64,000 nt of DNA from Apostichopus japonicus. Taxonomy: Eukaryota; Echinodermata; Holothuroidea; Aspidochirotida; Stichopodidae. A model generated the notes under the pieces. It made no database searches and was not told the origin of the DNA. It saw nothing but the letters and a program-made list of their open reading frames with translations. The stretch spans positions 25,954,077 to 26,018,076 of the forward strand of contig NC_092582.1 of NCBI RefSeq assembly GCF_037975245.1. Direction: 5' to 3'. The number at the start of each line of letters is the position of its first letter. The first letter of the stretch is position 1. The position numbers and the translations under genes are program-made. Positions 1-11,043 of the stretch are shown piece after piece.

Positions 1-3000
1 ATTTATGAGAATATAATTGCTCAGTCCGGATGCAAGAATGATGAAATTAGGTAATATTGCTCCAATTGGTTTTCAATCAAATGAACAAAGAAATCCGATT
101 TATGATAGAAAATTGTCATATATTGGATAAAATGGGGAATAATTCGCTCTTTGAAAGCAACCATGTATGTTAATTTGTGTGTTAATTTCTGGAATAGCTT
201 AAGCCATACATTAAGAAATATTAAGTACCTTAATTCATTTTCATTCAAGTTGAAGAATCATCTTTTATCCAAGTATCAACATCTATAGATCTACATTTGT
301 CTCTGACTTTTAGTATTTCCCACATTACCAAAATGCCTTTTTTGTTTAGTTTAGGGGTGGGGGGGGGGTGGGGTGGTAATAGGTCTTCTTGGTAATGGGC
401 TCTATTATCATGCCCATATCCTTTATACTTGTTATCTTTATATTTGGTGGGCTTCTTGTACAAGCTACGGCTTCTAAGCCCTTCCACCATTTCTCTCCGT
501 AATTTCCATTATTTTTCTTTTATATGATTTATTACTTATTATTTTCTTTGCATGCATGGTATTGTCTTCACCGTCTTATTATTATATAAACATTGTGAGG
601 AAATGGAAAATAAATGAAGATAAGTGAAAATAAAAATGAAAAATAAATGGTTGTAAACACAGGTCTTTATAACAAACAAAAATGAAAAATAAAAAAAATC
701 CTTATAGTGAGTACCCGATAATTTGGAAATGCATATTATCAATGTGCCTAGCTTGAATTGAGTCTATGCGCGTACTCGCACACGTTCTGGCATTGTTAGA
801 TGTAATTCGTACTCGGGCCATGATTCTTGTAATGGTACTCGGAAAGTACTCCGTATCATGTTGTACTCATTCTTTAGTGATCAAAGGATATTCATATATT
901 GAGTCCTACTAATGTTGTTGTACTCGGACTACTGTACGTTTCGTCTTGGCGTGGTCAGTATAGGGATACGAAAGTTTACATTCAATTTCAAAATACAAAC
1001 TTCGGAAACAACTACATTTTCTTGTTATACTAAATATTTTTTAGTGTCACTCACTTCTATAATTTCTCCATATAGAGCACGTGCCAGTTATTTCAATGAT
1101 AACCTTTTTTCCACGTAAGTTGATACTGAAAAGGTTGAATAATTTCCTTCCATAAACATCCAAATATCAAGAACAGATGTCTATTATTTCGTGTTGGGTT
1201 GTAACTTCGGCGGCTTATAGAGACAGTTCGAACCCGGGGCACTTATGGTCCATCATGTCACGGATATGAAAGGAAAAATATGATAAATAGAGGGATGCAA
1301 CGCGAGGCACACTCAGAGACAATAACGGAGCGGGAAATTAGTACGCTAGGATATAGAACTAGGATTTATTCAACTATTAATACAGACAGTTTTCAAAACA
1401 TCTCTGAGGCTTAAAGCCAAATATATCCAAATGCAACACGCAACTGCTCAATGTGAATTCTTCAAGGAAAAACTCAAAATAATCGCCAACGCGTGTAGCG
1501 TATTTAGTGACGTTCCTGAAAACGACAACCGGAAATGAATGTTGTACCTTTGTTCTGCCATCGTCCTTACAGATAAAAATGATCCGGGTTTCCTGTCTCT
1601 AGCACCATGAACCCCCCCCCCTCCTCCCTCACGGCAGATGATGTTCATTCATGTCAAGTCATGTTCACATCCTCTCATTGTTGAATATACTATACAGTCT
1701 ACACAAAGACGTTACAACCATTTACCAAATGGCCTTATCTTTTTATATAAATATATCGTATTAATAATTCTCCCGGTTCCTGTCACCCACGTCGGAAGTG
1801 ACGTTTGGTTGTAGATGGTCATCCCGAGACTATTGTACAACTTTGCAGGCAATTATTTGGTCTAGATATAGTTGAAGGAACACTTCCTCAAATCAGGGAG
1901 CTGTTAGTTTTCAGATAAGGCCAGCGCCTTCAAATAGTCAATTTAGATCTTTGACCGGAGTCTAAAGAAATTTCACGCGCCGAATTCATGGTCAATTCGA
2001 AGTGTGCATATAAGATGGTGTGTTACTATTTACCGAGTAAACATGTTCTCCTTGTTAGAAGATTGCAGGCGCATCCTTACAGTAAGCCCTCTCTTATAAA
2101 CTCTCAATGCATCACCGATTCTGCTCAAACAAGTTATTTTTAGTTTGCTATAAAAGGAGAAACATCTGCGTAGTTGAGTTTAGTACTTTGGCCCGGTTCG
2201 TCGGTAGAGGATGCCCGCTGGTTGTCCTCCTAAACCTATATAGTGATATATACAGCTCCACATACTATACATGGTAAGAAAATTGATATTTTTGTTCCAG
2301 AGTAACGCTTCCACAGTTTTACAAGAAATAATGTAATTCCGATCTGAATTCAGATACTAAGAATAGGCTATAGCTTGTATGGTTTTGAGGCTATGCTTAA
2401 GTGATACTCATGTATGATTGATCGGCAAATATGTGTATAAATAATGCTCGCTGTATATATATGTGCCGTATGTTGAGGGGGGGGGGGGGTGGGAACGTTT
2501 CGCTTCATTGGGAGATGATCTCTGTAATGAAGTGCAGCGACACATATGTGTCCATGCTGTTATCATTTTATTTTAAATTTTCCGGTCAGTCCTATGCAGA
2601 CCATGTCACCCCTAGTCAGTCTCATGTAGAAAATAATGTCATGAATGGGAATCTAGACAGATGAGGTTATCAGTATAAGAACTTTACTACAGTAAGTTAG
2701 TTAGCACGAAGACGCACATGCATGAATGAGGTATAACTTAGTTTAGTGTATATACCCGTCTATAGGTCGGTGAGGTAAAACCTCCAACTATAGCTTAACC
2801 ATATAGGACCTGAGTGAGGTCGAACCTCCAAACAAAGTAGACCGGTGTATACCTGTGTGAGACATCTCAAATATTTGACCTCCAACTGAAGTTATACTCA
2901 TCTGATTTAATGAAGTTCAACCTCTATACTTGGTACTCGACTGGCTTTCAGTAATCGCCCTTAAAGTCGAATATTATGTTCGTCATCATGCCAGGTTATT

Positions 3001-3270
3001 CTTCGATTGATGTATAGATAGTTTGAAATTTACACTGAGAGACCATTTATGCAATTACTGCCGAAACACGAATGACTGCTTGGACAAATGGGACAAAATT
3101 ATACCTTTGTCTTTTGTATTCCTATGCAGAAATTTCATTTAACTGAAGTGTTATGTAAAATTATAACTATTTATTATATATTTTTTATATGTCTTCGACA
3201 GAAATGAGCTAAGACGGCTGGAATATTGTATTCTGAACTGACATCACCCGAAAGACACCTTATCTTTACG
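1..3270. other. Intergenic, no gene recognised
   Basis: No reading frame here looks like a coding exon; those present are short and low in complexity. I see a G-run at 358-369, scattered GTACTCGG-like motifs between 770 and 930, a G-run at 2476-2488, and loosely repeated GAGGT/ACCTCC motifs at 2770-2935. None supports a defined feature. Confidence 0.5.
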
Positions 3271-3273
3271 ACA

Positions 3274-3381
3274 ATGGTATCCGAGGAATCACGCGACTCG
3301 ACAGTTCGCGGAGAACCCGAAGAGAATACGAGGAGAATGGACTATCTGGCGGATGTTCTGCAGAAAAATCTCTTCATTAAT
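3274..3381 (+). CDS. Candidate first coding exon, unknown protein
   Basis: An ATG at 3274 opens 36 codons beginning MVSEESRDS and ending DVLQKNLFIN, followed directly by a GTACGT donor at 3382. The frame is open upstream as well, to about 3205. Composition is mixed, polar and charged, with a short amphipathic end, and looks more protein-like than its surroundings. I do not recognise the family. The exon ends in phase 0. The next plausible plus-strand exon is at 7130-7251, and joining them directly would give an open frame that stops at the TAG at 7241. The link is inferred; an undetected exon could lie between, and the exon may be spurious. Confidence 0.3.
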
Positions 3382-3606
3382 GTACGTATATATTACATGC
3401 ACCGACCATGAAAGTCATATGTGTAAGGAAAAGTTATGAGGTGGTCTTAAAAATATTTTATTCCATTTTTCTGACTATAATATCGCTGTGGTTTTGTGAA
3501 ATTGTTACTCTTTGGAGTTTGCGTAATACCAAAAAAGCATTTCATGTTTACGAGAATGGTTTTCATTATACGGAATTGAAAGTTTCCTTCTAAAGATATT
3601 CTTAAT

Positions 3607-3925
3607 CAGGCGCGTATCCAGGATTTTCTAACCCGGGGGGCGCGAATTACTATCTAAGCGGAGCGCCACCATCGGTTGGCGCGCAGCGTACAAGAAAATT
3701 TCTTGTTTTGAAACCCCCCAGATCACCGGAAACGGCACTTCTCGGGCTTGAAATGACCAACCAGATGTACACTTTTTGCCTGAGAACCAAGTATTTCCTA
3801 ATAGTTTTTTTTTTCCATCCATAACCTTTTTGAAGATTGTCAACCCGGCATACATCATGTTCGACCTGATCGCATCTCCTGTGGGTCTTTGCTTTTGTAG
3901 GTGATTCTACGTCCCGGCCCACAAT
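3607..3925. mobile_element. Transposon fragment with CAGGCGCGTATCC end
   Basis: This begins CAGGCGCGTATCCAGG, continues through a G-rich stretch, and carries the shared core module at 3650-3692 (TATCTAAGCGGAGCGCC ... GGTTGGCGCG). About 320 bp is clearly related to 41196-41400. The far end is not obvious. Reading frames on the minus strand here are by-products of the repeat. Confidence 0.6.
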
Positions 3926-4281
3926 ACCCGTCAGCCCCAGTTTTCAAGGTTTTAAGCCCCATATTTGTTCAGAATTTGAAACTTCACATTTCTCGCGAAT
4001 AAACTCACTTGAAAACATACCCATAATGTTGTACAAAATTTCATCTATGGACAACCAATATAGAAAAAACTTCCTTCAACCCCTAACAGACCGGTCAAAA
4101 TTGCACGAGTAGAGTGTGAAGTGGGAAGTGTGATGTAGAATGTTGGTCAGAAATTTTCTAAAATTCAGACACAGTTAATTTATTGGTGTACAAATATTAA
4201 AACCTGTTATAACGGCTATTATAAAACTTGGTTGAAGGAAATGAAAAAATAGCAGATATTTCCGAAACCGAACACTACACA

Positions 4282-4966
4282 CATAGGCGTATGAGGCGCG
4301 GCGGCAGTGGCGGAGCTAGGGGTATTGGTCAGGAGTGGCGAGAATGGTCTGAGGGGGCGCTTTCGACACTATCTAAGCGGAGCGCCACCACTGGTTGGCG
4401 CGTAGCGTACAGAAAATTTTTGAGTAAAGATTCTCCCTAGATCGCCGGAAATGACCCTTTCCGGGCCTGGCTAATTTGCAGATAAACGAAGAATAAGGTG
4501 TCATCGCCAAATTACACGAACAAAATGTGACAAATGTCAAGAAGTAGATGAAAGCGCCGTAAAAAAGTCAATAATCTAGAATAAGTAAAAAGTGGTAAAG
4601 AGCTGAAAAAGGCGCCAGCAGTCCATTTGAGTCCGTCAGGGGGGCATCCGCCCCCCTGACCATATGGACGGTCCGCCACTGCGCGGCGAGGGTACAGGCC
4701 CTAATTCGCCATTACTAATGTAAAAGAGAGTTTTGACACAATTGGACCTCCATGCTTTTTATACATGTACATGAGACATGTCGTTGTTTACATTAGCATC
4801 CCGCGGTATACTGCGCAATTTGAACGGACCGTACGGTACATGATGGCATGCGATGTAATAACCGCCGCTTGCTTATATGATATTGACACGAACACGTTGA
4901 ACGCGCGCTTGGCGCGCGAAAATTTTTGGTTATTTTTTCAGGCAAGTCGGACAGTTTTGAGGCTTT
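4282..4966 (+). mobile_element. CATAGGCGTA-type DNA element, degenerate, with nested insertion
   Basis: The start CATAGGCGTA matches the terminus of the intact element at 34915-35874. The right part, about 4850-4966, aligns with 35750-35860: a GCGCGC palindrome, then AAAATTTTTGGTTATTTTTTC and CAGGCAAGTCG. A second element (4305-4681) sits 22 bp inside its left end. The right terminus and target duplication are not recognisable, so the end coordinate is approximate. Confidence 0.5.
4305..4681 (+). mobile_element. hAT-like MITE with CAGTGGCGGA terminal inverted repeats
   Basis: The 377-bp element begins CAGTGGCGGAGCTAGGGG and ends GGTCCGCCACTG, giving 10-bp terminal inverted repeats. The 8 bp on each side are CGCGGCGG and CGCGGCGA, a 7/8 match typical of hAT target duplications. 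It encodes no transposase. The core module lies at 4370-4412. A second copy in opposite orientation is at 35190-35581. Confidence 0.8.
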
Positions 4967-5046
4967 TCATCCTGGAACGCCATTTTCATGCTCACTGATA
5001 TGATGTTATATCTGCTGTTTGCGTTACAAATTCATTACAAATTCAT

Positions 5047-5667
5047 AGGTTGGCGCGAAGCTTACAAGCAAATTTTGGCCGAAAATGTCTCCCAGATCGC
5101 TGGAAATGACACTTCCCAGGCCTTGTAAGTTGCCTCTAAGCACTTTTATATTTTGAAATTACTTAGCGATATCATTTAAAAAAATGATGAATGGGGGGGG
5201 GGGGGCGGTCGGTCGCCCCCATCCCAAAATGCGTCATGTTCCCCGACGACACGGTCGAGTTCGAGACCAGCCACAGTTGGTTTCATAGCACAATTCTACA
5301 CACGTGTTATGATAGACCATATATAGTATATATATAGATCATTAGTGAGAGAGGAAAATGGAAACGCCAAAAAATGGAGTTGTCGGTGTAAGGGGTAGGG
5401 TGAGTCACACTTTTACGAAATCATTGATCCGTCACTGGCTACCCTTCAGCGCTGTAATGATGTCACTGTTCTTCTTTCTCTTCCCGGTGTCTTCGCGTTT
5501 TTCCTTTACTCCCTCCTTTTCTCCTTTTTCTCTCTTTCTTTTCCCTTTTTTCCTCTCCTCCTCCTCTTTTTTCCCCTCTTTTTTTCCTTTTTTCTTCTCT
5601 TTTTTTCTCTTTTCTTTTTCTTACCCGGGGGCGCGCGCCCCCAACGCCCCCCCTGGATACGCACCTG
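5047..5667 (+). mobile_element. Transposon copy with polypyrimidine tract, left end truncated
   Basis: This runs from half of the shared core module (GGTTGGCGCGAAGC at about 5049), through a G-run at 5194, a segment around GTCATGTTCCCCGACGAC, and a roughly 150-bp C/T-only tract (5465-5625). It ends CCTGGATACGCACCTG. Related copies are at 42368-42855 (same strand) and 63268-63971 (opposite strand). The 113-codon frame across the pyrimidine tract, rich in Phe, Ser and Leu, is not a gene. Confidence 0.75.
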
Positions 5668-5767
5668 TTAATGTTATTTTAATTGTTGGTAGCCTATAAA
5701 CGTTAACGTGGTACAAATCGTGTGATGCCTAACGTTGAGAAGATGTAAGTATGCATACAGGCCTACC

Positions 5768-6775
5768 CACTGGCGGATCCAGGGCCTTTGTTTAGGAGGG
5801 GCCAAAGTGGCATTAGAGTGATATGGGGGAGGGGTCTAAGGGGAGGGGTTCCCCCTCCCCTTTGGAAAATTTTCTATTGCTGAATGCCCTCAGATGCAAT
5901 TTGGTGCGACAAAAGTGTACAATGGTGATGTTAATTTACTTCTAAAAAAAATGTTTCCCAGGTGTAATTTTCTAAAATATTTATAAAACAAAGTTGGGAT
6001 CATCTTTCTCAAGAAATTTTATTTCTCATAGGTTATAAATTTCTTACAACCAGCCTGTAACTGCAAAATGGTGTTAAACTGTAAATCCTCATGCTCATAC
6101 ATTTACATAGCTCCCAACTCTTGAGAAGGCAAATGCTGGTCCATGCCACTAATCGCCGTCCTGGGGGAGGGGTATAAGGGGAGGGGGTGTCCCCCCTTTT
6201 GATTTTTTTTTTGAATCCTGGTGATGCCTACATGTAAAATGGTGGCACTTAGAAAGGCTTTTGTCACCCAAAATTTTCTGAGAACTATGCATTTTTTTGT
6301 GTGTAACATCAATAAATTGAATAGTAGGTGATAATTCATTCGCCGTGGAATGAAAATGTTCGCTGCTCGCCCCAATGAAAAGAAAAATATAGGCTAATTT
6401 GAGGTTCAAATGATGCTGTAAAGGAGGTTTTATACTCTATTATGCTAAATGCTAAAGAAATGATGGTTGCTAAGTCAAAATTTGATGCAAATTTTTTATG
6501 TATACTTGACAATTACAATGCGGTTTTTTCGGACGCTTGTGCGGGTCAGCGGGTTTGGGTGTTAGAATGCGGCTCTAATTCCCGCGAATTGCGGGTCAGT
6601 TGGGAGCTCTGCATTTAATTTCAAACCAGAAAACGAAAAGGTTTAGACTAGTCTACCACTGCTATTCCTCTCGATTTTTTAAATTTCCAATCATATGATT
6701 TAGCGGATGTTCGGAAACACTTTTTGGCTCACCTTTGGGGGGGGGGGGGCATGGCCCCCCTTGGATCCGCTAGTG
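5768..6775. mobile_element. hAT-like non-autonomous element, 1008 bp
   Basis: The termini are CACTGGCGGATCCAGG at the left and TTGGATCCGCTAGTG at the right, which are inverted repeats. The flanking 8-mers are GGCCTACC (5760-5767) and GGCCTACT (6776-6783), a 7/8 target duplication. An internal motif of GGGGGAGGGGT plus AAGGGGAGGGG occurs twice (5826 and 6160). No transposase frame is present. Confidence 0.8.
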
Positions 6776-7129
6776 GGCCTACTTAATGGAGGGTGCGTAT
6801 GTAGAATCTGGGTGACTCTTAGAGATATGAAAACGGCATTCCTTCATCGTGCTTCTTAAAAACAGTCAAGACAATGAAATATTGTAATATGCTTTATATG
6901 TTTTTTAACATATTACTAAACTCAAGAGACAGCAAAGTACTAAACTTGGCTTCTGTTGGACTGGCTCCTATCGGAAGTTCGGGGTGTGGTCGGGGACGGG
7001 GTATATATAGGGGCACGGGACTGGAATCCTTTCGACATTACGGCTCTCAGTTCATACACCCTTCCATCTGTTAAGCATGATACAATTTATTATTTATTCT
7101 ATGTTATTTTTAATATCTTGATAGGTCAG

Positions 7130-7469
7130 AATGAAACCCCCAACAACAGATTGGTCAATTCCTTCAAGTGGTCATGTCGGGATACCTTACCATACCAAGG
7201 CAAAGGCGACATCTTGGCGTCCGCAGTTCGCCAGGACCAGTAGTTACCAGGGTACGTGGCCAGTAAGCTATAACGTCAGCTGAACACCACGGCTCGTTCC
7301 ACGTTTTTATACGATCATGGTTCAATCTTTAAAAACAAACCTACAATGTCTTCCAGGCAGAAAATCTTCCTTACTGAACCAGAGTGTTTCTATGACAACG
7401 ATTCGCGCAAATGATGACCCAATGTACGTCCCTCCTATACCTCGAATGTCGATCAAATGTCAAAGCTAA
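7130..7469 (+). CDS. Two-exon small gene or 3' end of a gene, unknown function
   Basis: Exon 7130-7251 lies between an acceptor (ATAGGTCAG) and a GTACGT donor. Exon 7357-7469 follows a CTTCCAG acceptor and ends at TAA (7467-7469). The phases fit: the first exon ends with one base of a codon and the second supplies two. An ATG at 7131, the second base of the exon, could be the true start. That gives about 77 residues, beginning MKPPTTDWSIPSSGHVG and ending with a Pro/Met-rich part, DPMYVPPIPRMSIKC. It is rich in Ser, Thr, Pro and aromatics, with no signal peptide or membrane segment. I do not recognise it. Alternatively this is the end of a longer protein whose earlier exons lie upstream. A second frame in exon 7130-7251 is also open until a TAG at 7241, which leaves the frame uncertain. 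Confidence 0.45.
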
Positions 7470-9736
7470 AACGAATGTTTGGAGAAAGTAGAAGATAATT
7501 AAAAGAACTGCTCATGGAAGATGATGAATCGATAACGTGTGCTTACTTCCTAAAACTGAAGTCGTAATAAGACCACCGCTCGTCACAAACCGAAAACATG
7601 TCAAGCAAAAACAGCCAGCAGCCCGAGTCCCTGTGGAAGACAGTACATGCAGGCATACACTGAATTAAATGTCAGAATGTTTTACCTTTACTCTGTGGAA
7701 TATTCATCTGAAATTTATAGAGACCCCTCGAAGACTGATTCAATGTTGCTTAGGAGACGTATAACTGTGAATTCAACATGATTTTGTCGAACACAATGTT
7801 TTACGTAAAATAATAAGATTTAATGAAAAAAAAATCGTAACTGAACAGATAAAACAGATTTGCTTACATATTGACTGTCTTTTTCTTCCACTTTGAATTT
7901 CTGTGAGATTTTCAATCTATATATTCATTTGATTTTAATATTGCATGTAAGTGCATGTCTTTGACATCATAACAGACACTCGCTTTGAAGAAGAGGGATG
8001 AACAAGAAATCTAAAAATGAATATATGAGCGTCAGTGTGTCTATACTACATATTCTGAATTGTCAATCTAACGAATAAAATATAGAAATACTGACTATTC
8101 TTTGAGAGTTAACCGTATTCCTATATATTTATACAATATGTTTGTCAAATATTTAAACGACACGTATAGATGCCTTTTACTTTTAGTGAAACACAAAACA
8201 AAGGTGCCTATGTTAATTTTGTTAAATTTTCTACAATAATCATAAAGTCTGTAACTCAAAATTTGAATCTTTTGTAACATTTCATGCAAGTTGTGTTTTA
8301 CACATGATTAATATTAATACCAAAAAGCGCCTGTGAAACAAAAATTTTGAGAACAAACTGTAATTATGAATTAATTGCTCATTATTCTTCATTGACTGAT
8401 ACAGCAAATCTATAGTTTTCATCTCCAACAGGGAGTTGTTACACCGCTTGATCGATGACAAATGAATAATTAACTTCATAATTATGTCAATCTATTCCAA
8501 AAACTTTGCTTTTTTCCTCAGAACTGAAACACTAATAATATTTATTTGTATGAACCTTAACACAGAATCTAGTGAAATATAGAAGTTTATACTGTACCCT
8601 TGCAGACCTAGAGACACCTTTAATATGCTGAAACCTCATCTTTAGTTGAATATACTTATATTCCTCAAGTTCTTATCTCTCTATTTATTAACGCTCAATA
8701 TATGTGGTATACTATGCATACATGTTTATAGTTTAACCATGTATTTTAAACCCGACATTTTCAGTTGTTTTCTATAGATTACTTTTCCGTAATTATATAG
8801 GCCTCACCAGTCTGTACGACTACTTCTATAGTAGTCTGACCTACATAGATGATGGCTTTGTTTTACATCAATGTCAACAATTGCAATTTAATATTTGTGA
8901 TATTTCATCTTTCTTATCTTTAAAGACTTTCCTTTTTTTAATTGTGAACATTGTCTACATAAATTTTCGATTTTTGTTGTTGTTGTTGTAAGTTTGTCTT
9001 CTCATAAAATGAAGTGATATAGATTTTCATGATATTTTATACTTTTAACGCCAAACATGTCGTCCCTTGTGACGTCAGCAGTATTGATAGAATAGACAAA
9101 GCAATGATGATTTTTACTTATTATTATATAGAATTAATATCTGAATCCGTACCGGAAAACGATTGTTATTTCTTACGAGACTAAAAAGATATTGAAAATA
9201 TATATTCGATGTCAACGTGCATATCGTCTGTTTCTTGCTATATTAGACATTAACAATAGCACATTGTTATTCCATGAGTGTATTCTCCATTGCCATTGTA
9301 AAACTAATCGATGTTGTGAGTGTAAGCCTAACATTCAAATAGCATTATTCTTCATGATAGATACGTCGGTAACCGTGGGGTCAACCAATCACCGTTTCCC
9401 ATCCCCACCCACTTTGACGATGTTATTATAATTTAATGGCGGGTAGAAAATGAGCACTAATAGGTCTTAACTTTCCAATTCCTCTTCCCGCAACCCTCCC
9501 CGCATCCCTCACCGCACCCCTTCCAGCATGCACGCCCTCCCCCCATTAGGCTCTAACTTGGAAAGAGCCACTTACAAAGAAATTATCCATCGACTTATAA
9601 CTCTGGTAACTCATTAAAGTGGTACCCGTCTCTCTATTATTGTGTCAACTCAGTTAAGAAGTACCCTCCTCTCTATTATTACTCTGGCAACTCAGTAACC
9701 TGCATTACCCTCCTGGGACACCACGCGCTAATATAT

Positions 9737-9835
<99 letters not shown>

Positions 9836-10936
9836 TATATACATATATATATATACGGTCGTAATGATCGACCTCAGGCTATACAACTTAATTATCCTGC
9901 ATAGCTCAATTGGGCTCTTTGTGTAAACACTTTCTGGAAATATGTTCATGTCTACATGTGGTTAATCATACAGCGTTCACACAAAAACCCTCATACATGA
10001 AAAATATGTGGCAGGCGTTGCAGACTGATTGGTAAAAAGAGGTCATTTTACGACCAAGACAGGTCGATTACATAATCTCAAGAAACTTTGCTTTGATAGC
10101 GTGCCATGGTTGGGGTCAGTATATACAGCAAACCTTTAAGCCAAAGTTATCAAGATATCAAAACGAGCACCCGGTAACCTGTTTTTCCTTGTGATCCGAC
10201 ATGGCTCTCACCCGGCCCTGGTGCAAGGCGTTCTATTGGTAGGCCTACTGGGGTTCACTGTCATTGTGTGGCGAAGATGTGATGTCAGTCAAGATTTAAA
10301 GATTATATTTGTAACTCACTGGTTCCGGAATCTCTTTCTAGCTGAAAACTTCTTTGCTTTTTTTCCAAGATTTAAAGATATCACAATGGTAAAACAATTT
10401 GGGTGTAGCAACTGCGTGAATTATATATATATATTAATAGTCACAGTATAGTGACTATGCATTAGTTGAAAAGGAACATATGCGGTGTTTGGCAGTCGAA
10501 CAGGGAAGTCTAATAAATACAAAGTAACACACTATATAGGCCTTTGTTTAGTTGGATATGGACTCGTGCACTGAGAACTTAGAATGGACAATGGATAAAT
10601 ATTTGGATTCTATACCTGCCAGAGAAGGTTTATATGAAGCGAATGCAGCCGTGACATGTTGGCAATATCAAGTTGTTGCCTCTACGTCATAATTACTAAA
10701 GCTTTGTCGCAGATGTTACAACAAGTTTAGCAGATCAAGAAATCACGCCTATACACTGTTCATTCTGCATCACCGAGCTTTATCTAGCATTTTTACTAGT
10801 CATTTATGGTAGTACATATATTCTATAGAGGAACCGATTTGACTAAGCGTTACGTGTCCCCAAAGGCCCGGCGTTTCACAATTACCCCGATTTTCGGGGT
10901 TCTCTTCGTTCCTTAGGGTGGGTGATCAAAAATGTC
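7470..10936. other. Intergenic, no gene recognised; EDEM3-like upstream region at right end
   Basis: This AT-rich stretch has no coding-like frame and one long (TA)n tract (separate entry). Just before the EDEM3-like start codon, ACCCCGATTTTCGGGGT at 10883-10899 forms a short perfect hairpin, and TTACGTGT at 10850-10857 only loosely resembles an unfolded-protein-response element. I cannot place a transcription start. Confidence 0.5.
9730..9856. repeat. (TA)n microsatellite
   Basis: About 125 bp of almost pure TA dinucleotides, broken four times by ATAAATA or similar. It is self-complementary and may be collapsed or expanded in the assembly. The minus-strand frame of alternating Ile and Tyr is an artefact. 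Confidence 0.95.
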
Positions 10937-11043
10937 ATGATGGAGACAAATTTCTCAAGCACTGCCTGTTTTCTCCTTTTAATATTTTGCCAGCTTTTCA
11001 GAGCAAGCGGAGGACTCACTACATTGGACAAGGCAGTAGCAAG
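10937..11043 (+). CDS. EDEM3: EDEM3-like exon 1: signal peptide
   Basis: ATG-ATG at 10937 opens 35 codons plus two bases. After [10 protein letters not shown] comes a hydrophobic core ([11 protein letters not shown]), then RASGG, which fits a cleaved ER signal peptide. The donor is GTGCAG at 11044. The split codon AG|A with exon 2 gives Arg followed by EQVLEMF, the conserved start of the EDEM mannosidase domain; this join across a 2.9-kb intron is the reason for choosing this start. An earlier ATG (10932) is in another frame and stops immediately. Confidence 0.8.

Noticed and set aside
5358-5699. 113-codon open frame rich in Phe, Ser and Leu that looks like a membrane protein
   Set aside because: It is the translation of a C/T-only tract in a repeated transposon; the same tract recurs at 42665 and, reversed, at 63313.
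9728-9949. Minus-strand frame of alternating Ile and Tyr
   Set aside because: Product of the (TA)n microsatellite.
10850-10857. Unfolded-protein-response element upstream of the EDEM3-like gene
   Set aside because: TTACGTGT matches only the ACGTG core; no CCAAT-N9-CCACG element was found, so regulation by ER stress cannot be claimed from sequence.
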